DNA from: Halococcus sediminicola
GTDB lineage: Archaea > Halobacteriota > Halobacteria > Halobacteriales > Halococcaceae
Assembly (NCBI RefSeq): GCF_000755245.1
Contig: NZ_BBMP01000025.1
Span: 1-64,000, forward strand
DNA length: 64,000 nt
Reading direction: 5' to 3'
Part shown: piece by piece, positions 52,899 through 61,434 of the stretch
Numbering within the stretch: position 1 is the first letter of the stretch
How the letters are laid out: every line of letters begins with the position of its first letter
Position numbers and translations under genes: made by a program
The notes under the pieces: model-generated
Told to the model about the DNA's origin: nothing
What the model saw: only the letters and a program-made list of their open reading frames with translations
Database searches by the model: none

Positions 52899-52967
52899 CT
52901 GTATCTCGCACGCAGAGTTGAACAGGGCAAAAATATTATGATAGAAGAGCTCCGAAGATGAGTGCTA
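52899..52967. repeat. 69-base direct repeat, copy B
   Basis: Same orientation as copy A at 50342-50410 with 8 mismatches. Copy B is preceded by a 19-base motif (52889-52907) that also occurs at 29795-29813, hinting that the repeat is part of a once-mobile sequence. Confidence 0.75.
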
Positions 52968-53050
52968 TTCTCGTACCATCGAGTGAACTGTATCCCACTT
53001 GTTGACTCCTTGCCCACGAGAATGGGCTACGAAGATCAGAAGAGAGTGTA

Positions 53051-53611
53051 TTATTCTGTCTGATCGGGCCTGAACGACCAAGAGGGCGCTGGCCCGTACA
53101 GTCGCTCGTCAGTATCGTCAGCGTACGGCATTCTGTCGGGTGTTTCGAGAAGTTCAACGTAGAGTCCCCATTCCACCCGACAGTACACGTACTGCAACCC
53201 CTCTGTCGGCCCACTATCGTTCGTCTTCGGTTCATTGAGGACCGTCACATCACCCCGATCAGCCATTGTATCTACTGCTGTCCCAAGATCTTCAACGTGA
53301 AGCGCGAGGTGCATCCCTCCGACGTCGGAATTTTTCGGCGGCGTTTCGTCTTGATCGGGAGCATCCCATTCGAACAGTTCGAGATTCAGTGTCGGTCCAC
53401 AGCGCAACATCGCCAGTGACGCCCGTGCGTCAGGATGGACATCGAGACGTCGCTCCATCGAATCGCCATCGGGGTCGCCGAATGGACCCTTTCGATACAG
53501 GACATCGCAATCGAGAGCATCGACGAAGAACGTGACCGCTTCGTCAAGATCTGGAACCGTGACTCCAACGTGGTGAACGTTTCTCGCCGTCAAGGGATGA
53601 TCGTTGGCCAC
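53051..53611 (-). CDS. VOC-superfamily (glyoxalase-like) protein
   Basis: A 186-residue protein starting at GTG 53611, one base after the stop of the TIR-like/methyltransferase gene. 'NVHHVGVTVPDLDEAVTFFV' and 'GGMHLALHVEDLGTAVDTMA' are the paired beta-alpha-beta-beta-beta modules of the vicinal-oxygen-chelate fold, with metal residues H14, E75-like ('LNLELFEW'), H110-like ('MHLALHV') and E ('GLYVELLE'). Members include glyoxalase I, dioxygenases and antibiotic-binding proteins; the substrate cannot be told. Its tight coupling to the fusion protein upstream suggests they work together. Confidence 0.85.
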   Translation of the reverse strand: MANDHPLTARNVHHVGVTVPDLDEAVTFFVDALDCDVLYRKGPFGDPDGDSMERRLDVHPDARASLAMLRCGPTLNLELFEWDAPDQDETPPKNSDVGGMHLALHVEDLGTAVDTMADRGDVTVLNEPKTNDSGPTEGLQYVYCRVEWGLYVELLETPDRMPYADDTDERLYGPAPSWSFRPDQTE

Positions 53612-53612
53612 A

Positions 53613-54962
53613 TTACTTCACCGCAACCACGAGAGGAACACTCTTGGCATCGAAAACATGCTCGTTGCCGACGATTTTCTCTTTGAGACGCTCCATTTGC
53701 TCCGACATGGTCTCGTAAAGGCGTTTGTCGTCTCTCGTCGCGTTATCTCGTTCGGCGCGAACTTTCGCATAGTGTAGCCGATTAGAGTGGAAGACGTTCC
53801 AGTAGTTACGTCGCTCCGAACGATCTCGTCCTGCAGTATGGTAATTTTGCAGATCCAGCCAGACGTCGGTTGGTGGAGGCGAGAGACGCTTCATGTGGGT
53901 CGGGAGTCGTCGACCGTGTGTTCGATCACTACTGCCGGGAATTTCATCGGTAATATCGACAATCCAGTCCATATCCTCATCAGGTGGATAATGCAGGTGC
54001 TGTCCGTCGTCACAGCTTCGTATTGCCATGGTACCGTCCTCCCGAACGTGCTCCCAGAGAAGGGACAGTACAGCTTCTTGATTGGCAATATGGTGGAAGA
54101 GATAGCTTACGAAGACGACGTCAAACGTACCGAGGTCCGCTTCGTCGATGTTGTTGACGTCCAACCAACGGTATTGGATATTCTCCGCTGGATAGCTCTC
54201 CTTGGCAATCTTCAGTACTTCCTGAGCGTCATCGATCGCTACAACCTTAAACCGGTCATCGTCGCCAAATCGGGACTGTGTCACGGTCCCGTATCCGCAT
54301 CCCGCGTCAAGGACACGATAGGGTTGTTCAATACCACTGCACTGGAGATGCTCGGCGATTTGATTGAGATTGCGGTCGTCTTGCTCTCGATGTACCTCTG
54401 CTGAGAGCTGGAGGCGGTCGTGGTCGACTTCTGGGTCATATTCACTTGGCCCTTCGTCTTCTTCGAAGGTTCGTGAAACAGATTCTGATGAGAGCAGCTG
54501 ATCCATTACTCGCGCCAGTGCGTTTTCCAAGCGTTCTTCGTACTCTTCGTCGTCAGCATAAGTAAAATAGCCCGCTTCACGACACTCATCTCTGAATTCT
54601 TGCAATCGTTCGTACTCTTCGGCGTCTAGCCGATTAGTTGGGATATCGCGTTCCGAGAACCCGATCATCGCTGGAATGTCGTCGTCAATTGCGAGTTCTC
54701 TTACGACATCAGCAAGGTTCGTACCGCTCGCTGTCTCATCAGCTTTAGTCCAGAACGACCCCAATACGATATCGACGTCTTCTGCGAGATCCGCTCGATC
54801 CGTATCGACATGTCTGGCATCAATTGGTCCTAGATGGATGTTTTGTTGTCGTCCAACTGCAGTATTCCAGTTTAGAAGAACACTTTTAGCAAGCCGTCGT
54901 TCTTCTAGTAGCTCAGAGGGCATAACCAGCAGTACTCGGTATACAGTAGACTCGACTGGCAT
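53613..54962 (-). CDS. TIR-like (DUF4062-type) domain fused to a SAM methyltransferase
   Basis: A 449-residue protein. Residues about 6-155 look like the TIR-like domain found at the N-terminus of bacterial defence proteins: 'RVLLVMPSELLEERRLAKSV', 'DVDIVLGSFWTKADETASGT' (62-81), 'PAMIGFSERDIPTNRLDAEE' followed by 'YERLQEFRDECREAGYFTYA'. Residues about 185-340 are a class I methyltransferase: motif I 'YRVLDAGCGYGTVTQ' (215-229), 'VVAIDDAQEVL', 'FDVVFVSYLFHHIANQEAVL'. A helical C-terminal part follows. I know of no established name for this pairing. It lies between a winged-helix gene (43 bases upstream) and a VOC gene (1 base downstream). Confidence 0.75.
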   Translation of the reverse strand: MPVESTVYRVLLVMPSELLEERRLAKSVLLNWNTAVGRQQNIHLGPIDARHVDTDRADLAEDVDIVLGSFWTKADETASGTNLADVVRELAIDDDIPAMIGFSERDIPTNRLDAEEYERLQEFRDECREAGYFTYADDEEYEERLENALARVMDQLLSSESVSRTFEEDEGPSEYDPEVDHDRLQLSAEVHREQDDRNLNQIAEHLQCSGIEQPYRVLDAGCGYGTVTQSRFGDDDRFKVVAIDDAQEVLKIAKESYPAENIQYRWLDVNNIDEADLGTFDVVFVSYLFHHIANQEAVLSLLWEHVREDGTMAIRSCDDGQHLHYPPDEDMDWIVDITDEIPGSSDRTHGRRLPTHMKRLSPPPTDVWLDLQNYHTAGRDRSERRNYWNVFHSNRLHYAKVRAERDNATRDDKRLYETMSEQMERLKEKIVGNEHVFDAKSVPLVVAVK

Positions 54963-55005
54963 CGATATTCTCTAGTCCAAATCCCGGGATAAAATGCGTA
55001 CCGAC

Positions 55006-55302
55006 TCATATATCCGAAGGATCAAAATCCTCTAACTGCTGACGTTCGTCGTCCGTCAAATCGCCAGCTAAATAGCGTTTACCTGTGGCTGTGATTCGGT
55101 AGTAGCCACGGTCGTCATCAGTCCGATCAATAAGTCCAGCAGCATTCAGCACTCGCACTCGATTCCAGACGGTACCTTCAGCTAGATCCATGTTGACCGC
55201 AATAACGGTAGGCGGAACCTCATAGTTTTCAAGCGAATGGCCATCGAGAAATTCGAGAATATCCAGGTCGCTCATTCGCAACCATGCGATTCGCGCTCTC
55301 AT
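55006..55302 (-). CDS. PhiH1-repressor-like winged-helix regulator
   Basis: From ATG at 55302 the protein has 98 residues: 'RARIAWLRMSDLDILEFLDG', 'VPPTVIAVNMDLAEGTVWNR' and 'GLIDRTDDDRGYYRITATGK', a winged helix of the type seen in haloviral repressors and many haloarchaeal regulators. It is 43 bases upstream of the TIR-like/methyltransferase gene on the same strand and is probably its operon leader and repressor. Upstream, repeated TGCTCATT (55375-55382, 55389-55396) and an ATATGC/GCATAT inverted pair may be its operator. Confidence 0.8.
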   Translation of the reverse strand: MRARIAWLRMSDLDILEFLDGHSLENYEVPPTVIAVNMDLAEGTVWNRVRVLNAAGLIDRTDDDRGYYRITATGKRYLAGDLTDDERQQLEDFDPSDI

Positions 55303-56188
55303 AGGAGTAGCAAGTACTCCGTTATTGGATAGCATTGGCTAAAAACCCCTGCAAAGCCATTTTCACTATTTGCTTGCTCATTAGTATATGCTCATTCGAA
55401 ATAGGGCATATCCAAACAATTTATTGCAGATGCCTACGTGGTGGAGGATGTGAGCCAATTCAACGTCGCACCTGGTGGGTGTAGACAGAATCAACAAACG
55501 CCATCAAACAGGTGCGCTGAGGCGCGGCTCACTGGTGTTCTATGTCGGTGCGGAGATCGACTTCCCAACCTGAATGGAAACCAGCCATTCAGAATCCGTC
55601 GAACCCGCACAGGACACCTCTAGCGCTACCGAATCCCGGTCACGAATCCATAGTGAATTCAAGACCGGACTCCTAAGACAATGCACCAGAGCAATCACAC
55701 TCTCACGTCGAACACATGTAAAGCTACCGCGAAGGCGTCCTCTCGTCGAACCGACGTCGACCGCAGTCGGATAGACGAATTCGCCGCGGAGAGACAGAAG
55801 CGTAGAAGCACGACTGAGAGTTGCACGCCCGGTGGATGGATATATTCTGAACATCGTGAATACTACTGGAGTAGACAGACCATTGATCAGATCGCGCCAT
55901 CTGCTATTCCTTCAATAGCAATTATCCAGCAGCAAGTATACGATCGTCGCTATCACGGTGGTAGGAGGCGGCGATGAGTGACGATCGAGTAACAGCATCG
56001 GCGTTTTGCTGGTCAAAGTATGCCACCCGATTTGGCTGGAGAGGGACAATGCTATTTGAGAGTTCCAAGCGGGCCCAACACGGGCAGTGGAGCGCTGCAC
56101 AAGAAACCATCACTGTGGACGGTGAGGGCGAATGAGTGCTCTCACCTTTGTATCGCGCTCTATAGTTTATCAGTGTGATAGCAAACAA
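55303..56188. other. Long stretch without a convincing gene
   Basis: The left end (55303-55415) is the promoter side of the winged-helix gene, with two TGCTCATT direct repeats. The remainder has several short plus-strand frames that overlap in ATGAGTGA fashion (for example 55974-56135, 53 codons, 'MSDDRVTASAFCWSKYATRF'), but composition is poor and no family is recognised. It may be decayed viral or plasmid sequence. Confidence 0.4.
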
Positions 56189-56455
56189 TCACTCATCGTC
56201 AAGCGCAGCCTCTCGTCGGTCTTTGTCGATGAGAGCCTGCTGAACTTGGTGACGCAGCGATGCGCCGCTGGGATCGTAGGGAAAGTCGTCGACAGTCTCC
56301 TGGACGACGATAGCGAGCCGCATCGCTTCTTTGATCTCCTCGGAGCGCGACCCCGCGTGGTTTGGGCCGCATTCGAGAGTGTCGTCGAAGCGCTCCAAGA
56401 CATCGTCGCGTTCGCCGATCCAGACGCCGATAGTCTGGCCGCTGTCGTCTGCCAT
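56189..56455 (-). CDS. Small acidic DNA-binding-like protein
   Basis: An 88-residue protein: 'TIGVWIGERDDVLERFDDTL' (strand then helix) and 'RSEEIKEAMRLAIVVQETVD', reminiscent of ribbon-helix-helix proteins common on haloarchaeal mobile elements. Acidic composition and the strand-helix-helix order favour this frame over the longer plus-strand frame that covers the same bases. It is divergent from the small zinc genes and integrase to its right. Confidence 0.7.
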   Translation of the reverse strand: MADDSGQTIGVWIGERDDVLERFDDTLECGPNHAGSRSEEIKEAMRLAIVVQETVDDFPYDPSGASLRHQVQQALIDKDRREAALDDE

Positions 56456-56521
56456 GCGCCGAGTGAGACCTGCAAGGACCTAAAGTCCTGCGAGAGGGTT
56501 CAAACGATAGATGGTACACCG

Positions 56522-56725
56522 CTGCGCGAACAGGTAAGAGTTGGACAGGAATTCGCTCGCGAACAGCGCCGCCGTGGCTTTGGCGGATCGGGTTGTGTCG
56601 ACTGTGGTGTCGTTCCGGCTTCCGCGTGGGAGATGATCGGCACGGCTGTCGCGCGCCTGCGACTGTGTTCGGAGTGTCGGATATACCGTGAGATCGCTGA
56701 GCGCAGGGAGTCCGTCAATGAGTAA
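56522..56725 (+). CDS. Small zinc-ribbon protein, start uncertain
   Basis: The C-terminal about 45 residues carry two Cys pairs, 'GCVDCGVVPASAWEMIG' and 'LRLCSECRIYREIAERRESV', a convincing ribbon. The stop overlaps the next gene's ATG by 8 bases. No ATG, GTG or TTG lies in the right place upstream (a CTG at 56522 is the nearest candidate), so the start is a guess; the frame is open further left but there it is antisense to a better gene. Confidence 0.5.
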   Translation: MREQVRVGQEFAREQRRRGFGGSGCVDCGVVPASAWEMIGTAVARLRLCSECRIYREIAERRESVNE

Positions 56726-56891
56726 TGCACGCACGCGCCCGCGACAACCGGGCGACATCCGCTGTCCCGAATGCGACGCCGTCGTCGAGGATCGTGACGA
56801 GTTGGCCGACCACCTGACCGAGGTCCACGACGCCTTTGACTGGCTCATGAAGGGACGGCCCGTGGGGTTTAAGGAGGCGGGCGGCCAGTGA
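56718..56891 (+). CDS. C2H2 zinc-finger protein (57 residues)
   Basis: From ATG at 56718 (overlapping the previous stop by 8 bases): 'IRCPECDAVVEDRDELADHL' and 'TEVHDAFDWLMKGRP'. The C-x2-C...H-x4-H arrangement is a classic finger of the kind found in haloarchaeal virus and plasmid regulators. It is placed upstream of the DUF5805-integrase pair and may regulate integration or excision. Confidence 0.75.
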   Translation: MSNARTRPRQPGDIRCPECDAVVEDRDELADHLTEVHDAFDWLMKGRPVGFKEAGGQ

Positions 56892-57101
56892 ATCGTGACT
56901 CGGTGGTTCGGTCCGGGATCGAAAATCCGGTCCGGACCTGCAAGCCTTGCAGCCAATCCTTGCAGGAACGCCCGCACCCACCTGCAAGGACGCGCGAGAA
57001 CCGCCATACTGCGTGGGGTTTTCGTTATACCACATTGCTCGATAAGAACGCTTATAGAGTAAGGGAGAACGTTGATTGGGAAGGAGGTCGTTCAGCCGGC
57101 G

Positions 57102-57497
57102 ATGAGCGAGAGCGACACCGAACGAACGGTCGTCAAGACGTACGTTCCAGCCTACCAGAAAGAGCGGTGGCGCGAGCACGCAGACGAACTGGCGATGAGC
57201 CAGAGCGAGTTCGTGCGGTCGATGATACAGGCCGGCCGACGCGACTTCACCATCGATGACGACGAACCCGGGCAAGAGGGTGCTGAAGACGAAACCCCGG
57301 GGGTAGACGGCCTCGAAGGCCGGGTGCTCGGCGTTCTCGACGACGGCTACTGTTCGTGGGACGGACTCGTCGAAGCGCTCACCGACGACATCGAGGAGCG
57401 GCTCGAAACCGTTCTTCAACAACTGCAGCGGAAGAACCGCATCCAGTACAGCGGCCGCCACGGCGGGTACACTATCGAGGACGATAATGGCCGCTGA
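57102..57497 (+). CDS. DUF5805 protein, integrase partner
   Basis: A 131-residue protein. The N-terminal 'ERTVVKTYVPAYQKERWREH' and 'ADELAMSQSEFVRSMIQAGR' form a ribbon-helix-helix DNA-binding domain; the C-terminal half is a small winged helix ('ERLETVLQQLQRKNRIQYSG'). DUF5805 genes precede XerC/D-type integrases in many haloarchaeal genomes, so a directionality or accessory role is likely. A Shine-Dalgarno ggaggt lies at 57083-57088. It overlaps the integrase start by 11 bases. Confidence 0.85.
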   Translation: MSESDTERTVVKTYVPAYQKERWREHADELAMSQSEFVRSMIQAGRRDFTIDDDEPGQEGAEDETPGVDGLEGRVLGVLDDGYCSWDGLVEALTDDIEERLETVLQQLQRKNRIQYSGRHGGYTIEDDNGR

Positions 57498-58527
57498 GGC
57501 GACCGACGACGCGATTGCCTACTTCGTCGAGGATCTCGAATACCACGGCCGCTCGGAACGAACGCGCGAGGCCTACGAACGGGTGCTCCGCCGGTTCGAG
57601 GCGTTTCTCGAAAGTCCTCGCTGCCCTAGCGAGGATGCGCTCGCACCTGCCGAGGCTGGCCAGCGCGAGTGTATGGCGTGGGTTCACTCGCTTCGGGACA
57701 CACACAGTCGAAGCACGGTGGCGACCTACGCCTCCTACCTGCATCGGTTCTATGCCTACATGATGCAGGTCGAGGCGTTCGAGTCGAACCCGATGGTGCT
57801 CGTCGTCGAGGAAATGGACGAAACCATCGAGAAGGATCCTCAACGGCGGGAAATCTCGTTGGCGACCATGCGCGAGTTCGTCGGGGAAATCCATCATCCG
57901 CTCGATCGGGCGGTGATCGTGCTGTTGCTGAAGACGGGGATGCGCGTCGGCGAACTCTGTAATCTCGACCTGCGGGACCTCACTCTCGACGACAAAGACC
58001 TCGAATCGGCGTATTCGCTTGGTACCCGCGGCCAGTTGAGCGGGCGGCCCGACTCGATATACGTCGCCAGCGACGTGGACCGCGGTGCCGTCGTCAACGG
58101 CGAGGAACGCCACGCGGCGAACAAACGACGGCGCGCGACGGTCGTTCCGGTCGATACGGAGCTTCGTCTAACGCTCCGTCGGTGGCTCGCCATCCGTCCG
58201 GATGCAGTGTCGACCGCGGAACCGCTGTTTCTCAGCACGCGAGACGACTGGGGCGAACGCCTCACGCCACCGATGGTGCGCTCGCTCGTGACGAAACACG
58301 CCCGCTCGATGGGTTGGTATCGTTCGGGCGGCGATGCGGCCGAAAACGTCACACCTCACTACTTCCGGCATTTCTTCACGACCCATCTCCGCGACCGCAC
58401 CGGGGACCGCGGCATCGTGAAGTACCTCCGGGGCGACGTCGCCGACGACATCATCGACACCTACACCCACAACTGGGGCGATCGTGTCCGCGAACTCTAT
58501 CTGAAAAATATCTACAGTCTGATGTAG
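57487..58527 (+). CDS. Tyrosine recombinase/integrase (XerC/D-like)
   Basis: A 346-residue recombinase. The SAM-like N-terminal DNA-binding part ('YFVEDLEYHGRSERTREAYE') is followed by the catalytic domain with Arg in 'LLKTGMRVGELCNLDLRDL', the H-x-x-R box in 'VTPHYFRHFFTTHLRDRTG' and the C-terminal tyrosine in 'RVRELYLKNIYSLM'. These enzymes insert and excise genetic elements by strand exchange. It overlaps the DUF5805 gene and closes the mobile block. No tRNA or attachment repeat was found next to it, so the attachment site remains unknown. Confidence 0.93.
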   Translation: MAAEATDDAIAYFVEDLEYHGRSERTREAYERVLRRFEAFLESPRCPSEDALAPAEAGQRECMAWVHSLRDTHSRSTVATYASYLHRFYAYMMQVEAFESNPMVLVVEEMDETIEKDPQRREISLATMREFVGEIHHPLDRAVIVLLLKTGMRVGELCNLDLRDLTLDDKDLESAYSLGTRGQLSGRPDSIYVASDVDRGAVVNGEERHAANKRRRATVVPVDTELRLTLRRWLAIRPDAVSTAEPLFLSTRDDWGERLTPPMVRSLVTKHARSMGWYRSGGDAAENVTPHYFRHFFTTHLRDRTGDRGIVKYLRGDVADDIIDTYTHNWGDRVRELYLKNIYSLM

Positions 58528-58881
58528 TCCCGATACAGCTGTTGTATACCAAACCCATAAACCGCAAGTGACTATATAGATATGGGGTCGGCCGAGGGAG
58601 TCATGGACGTCCCGGAACGACTCGGCACGCGCCTCGGCAGTCAAAACACTCGATAGAACAGCCGGATCGTCCCAATCGCACGATTGAGGTTCATATCCGA
58701 AGCAGTGGTGCACGTTTAGCTGACTGTTCGCGTCATCGAGCGGTAACCACTACGAGCGCCGGCGTCCACACCGCCGTTCCATCCGTTGAGACGACTTGAG
58801 CGAAATCGACCGAACCACCGAATCCAAAGGCACTATCCGTTGGCACCCGTCTCGATCGCTACATATGTGGAGGCGATACGA
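58528..58881. other. Intergenic, candidate right edge of the mobile block
   Basis: No supported gene. An AT-rich box (agtgactatataga, 58568-58581) resembles a TATA element. Attachment sites often lie directly beside the integrase, so this gap is a reasonable place to look, but I see no repeat in it that recurs elsewhere in the window. Confidence 0.35.
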
Positions 58882-60216
58882 ATGGCAGACACGTGCTATC
58901 TGATCAGTGACCTCCACATCGGGGGCGACGAGCAACTCACACAGGTCGACTTCCTCGACGAACTCCTTGTGTTCCTCCGGGATCTCGAAGAGAGCGACGA
59001 GGACGCCGAACTCGTCATCAACGGCGATGCGTTCGGTCTGTGGGAGTTCACGGAGATCGAGGGCCCGGAGAAGTTCGACGCGCTCCTCGATCGGTACCCC
59101 GAACTGTTCGAACAGCTCCGGGCGACCGGGAAACGGGTTCCCATCACGCTCATCCCGGGCAACCACGATTACGAGCTCGCGGCACACACGGAATACGTCG
59201 ATCGACTGGCGGAGTACAACGTCGATCTCGAACAGGAGATCGCCATCACCCGCGACATCGGGGAGCACACGATCCACATCGAACACGGCATGCAGGAGGA
59301 CCCGAGCAACCGGATACCGGATTTCGGGAACCCGTACGCGAACCCGCCGGGCTATTTCGTGAATAGGCACATCACGAGTCGGGCCGGCCGCCTCTCGGGG
59401 CGCGGGAAGTACAACTGGCTCAAAGACATCCAGGCCGTGACACCTATGACCCAGATCCCGGACTGGCTGGTCTCGAACTACTTCTACCGCGAGATGAGTG
59501 GCTGGCTCAGATACGCCTCGGTACCCTTCCTCCTCCTGTTCAACCTGAGTCTCGTCTACGTCGGCATCTACGCGCTGGACGCACTCGGCATCTGGTCGCT
59601 CCCGATGACGGTCGTGAGGGATGTGCTGGATCTGTTCGGGCCGGTGGGGACGCTGATAGACATCGTTTTCGCCGCCAACGTCGTGTTCATCGTTCTTCTA
59701 ATTCTCGTTTCCATCCCGTTGTACGTCTTCTTCAGAGACATTCGCAAGACACTCCGGCGGTTCGGGCTCGGTCGAAGGGACGGTGACGAGCGTGATCCGA
59801 CCGCGAAGTACAACGACCGGGCCCGCGAAGTCTTCGCCGAGAACCCGGACGTCGCAGTGTTCCTCTACGGTCACACCCACCGAGCCTCGGTCACGGAGAT
59901 CGACGACCGGCTCGTGATCAATACGGGCACGTGGCTGAAGCGCCTCCGGCGGGTTGATCCCGTTCTCGGTATCTTCCCGCCGGTTTTCTACTCGTCGTAT
60001 CGACTCAGCTACGTCCGATTGACGGGAGCGGATGACGGGAGCGTCGTCGTGGATTGCAATATCGTCGATAAGCCAGACCCCGGTGACGAGACGTTGCTCG
60101 AACGGCTGATCACCCGCACACCGAAACCGTACGAGGGGTTCCCGGTCCACGAAAGAGTCGATCCGGACGACCGAACCGGACCCGAATCGGGCGCTCCGTC
60201 CTCGAACACTCGCTAG
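58882..60216 (+). CDS. Membrane-anchored metallophosphoesterase
   Basis: From ATG at 58882 the protein has 444 residues. The calcineurin-like metal sites are present: 'CYLISDLHIGG' (D-x-H), 'LVINGDAFGLWEF' (GD), 'ITLIPGNHDYELA' (GNHD), 'IHIEHGMQ' and 'VAVFLYGHTHRASVTEID' (GHxH). Two membrane helices interrupt the domain (about 215-240 and 265-290, 'NVVFIVLLILVSIPLYVFF'), placing the active site at the membrane. Related proteins hydrolyse nucleotides or lipid intermediates such as UDP-diacylglucosamine; the substrate here is unknown. Confidence 0.85.
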   Translation: MADTCYLISDLHIGGDEQLTQVDFLDELLVFLRDLEESDEDAELVINGDAFGLWEFTEIEGPEKFDALLDRYPELFEQLRATGKRVPITLIPGNHDYELAAHTEYVDRLAEYNVDLEQEIAITRDIGEHTIHIEHGMQEDPSNRIPDFGNPYANPPGYFVNRHITSRAGRLSGRGKYNWLKDIQAVTPMTQIPDWLVSNYFYREMSGWLRYASVPFLLLFNLSLVYVGIYALDALGIWSLPMTVVRDVLDLFGPVGTLIDIVFAANVVFIVLLILVSIPLYVFFRDIRKTLRRFGLGRRDGDERDPTAKYNDRAREVFAENPDVAVFLYGHTHRASVTEIDDRLVINTGTWLKRLRRVDPVLGIFPPVFYSSYRLSYVRLTGADDGSVVVDCNIVDKPDPGDETLLERLITRTPKPYEGFPVHERVDPDDRTGPESGAPSSNTR

Positions 60217-60376
60217 GAGCAATGAGTCGGCGACCGAAATCGGGAATATGAATCACGTGCCATTCCTCGATTCTGTACCGATATTGTCTCGTATTCGATT
60301 TTTAATAGTATTTGAGAGGGGTTTCCGGCCGGATAGTGCCCTTCGAACTATATGACCGTACGGCGTAGTGTGTCAC

Positions 60377-61156
60377 ATGGCCTATGAGACCGTCGTAGTG
60401 GATGAAACCGAGCACGTCGGGACGATCACGCTGGACCGTCCCGAGGCGATGAACACGTTCAGCACGGCACTTGCACAGGATCTGGACAGTGCCCTCAGGG
60501 ACCTCGACGAGAACGACGAGGTTCGAGCCATCATCGTCGCCGGTGCCGGGGACGCGTTCTCGGCGGGGATCGATCTCACCGAACACGGGGAGTTCGACAG
60601 CCAGCGCGAGTACAGAAAGTGGGTCGGGCAAATGGAAGCGCCGTTTTTGACGCTCAAAAACATGTCTACACCCGTGATAGCGGCGGCCCACGGCCACGCT
60701 GCCGCCAACGGGATCGGGCTGGTGGCCGCCTGCGACCTCGCAGTCCTCGCCGAGGGGACCATGCTCGGCGCGACCGCTCCCAAGGTGGGGCTGTTCTGCA
60801 TGGGACCAGCCGTCCCGTTGATGGGGTCGCTCACCCAGAAGCGCTGTCTCGAACTGCTCTTGACCGGCGAGCTCATCGACGCCGAGACGGCTCTCGACTG
60901 GGGACTGGTCAATCGTGTCGTTCCCGAAGAGAACCTCGAAGACGCGGCGCGGACGCTCGCCGAATCGATGACCCAAAAGAGTCCGGTTGCCGTCCAGATG
61001 GGCAAGGAAGCCTATTACGTGATGAACGATCTGGACTACGAGACGGCGCTCGAATACTCCAACGAGCAGTTCGCGACACTGTGTACGACCGGCGACGCGA
61101 ACGAGGGTATCGACGCGTTCCTCAGTGGCCGTGAACCCGAGTGGCCGGGAGAATAA
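60377..61156 (+). CDS. Enoyl-CoA hydratase/isomerase family protein
   Basis: A 259-residue crotonase-fold enzyme. 'VGTITLDRPEAMNTFSTALA' and 'AIIVAGAGDAFSAGIDLTEH' form the first oxyanion-hole strand, 'STPVIAAAHGHAAANGIGLV' the second, and 'AACDLAVLAEGTMLGATAPK' follows. One expected catalytic Glu of true hydratases lies where the chain reads 'KVGLFCMGPAV', so an isomerase or related activity cannot be excluded. It fits the CoA-ester chemistry of the genes at 62263-64000. ATG at 60377 is preferred to an upstream GTG. Confidence 0.88.
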   Translation: MAYETVVVDETEHVGTITLDRPEAMNTFSTALAQDLDSALRDLDENDEVRAIIVAGAGDAFSAGIDLTEHGEFDSQREYRKWVGQMEAPFLTLKNMSTPVIAAAHGHAAANGIGLVAACDLAVLAEGTMLGATAPKVGLFCMGPAVPLMGSLTQKRCLELLLTGELIDAETALDWGLVNRVVPEENLEDAARTLAESMTQKSPVAVQMGKEAYYVMNDLDYETALEYSNEQFATLCTTGDANEGIDAFLSGREPEWPGE

Positions 61157-61434
61157 CGCACAGGAGAGTGTCGTACAGCGGTTCTCGTACCCGTTCTCCA
61201 CCCTCTATCGCTCCCGCCCACACGTGGGTCGGTCGGTGTCGAGTCAGTCGTGCGCTGCGACGACCTCCCGCACGACAACCCATCGAACGGAGACGCACCC
61301 CCCGAACAGCGGGTGGGGGTGTGCTCGTTGCTATCATCGGATTGAGGTGAGGAAGCCAGTAACGAACGAGATAGTTGAACAGAGGAGCAATCGAGAGCAT
61401 CGTCACCACGGCTGCTCATCGACGTCGTTCTTCC

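Noticed and set aside
55438-55977. Several overlapping small plus-strand frames
   Set aside because: Basic, Ser/Thr-rich composition unlike neighbouring genes and no family match; not annotated individually.
56132-56725. 197-codon plus-strand frame as one gene
   Set aside because: Its first two thirds are antisense to a better acidic gene at 56189-56455; only the zinc-ribbon end is retained.
60302-61201. 299-codon minus-strand frame
   Set aside because: Antisense to the enoyl-CoA hydratase gene, which has clear oxyanion-hole motifs.
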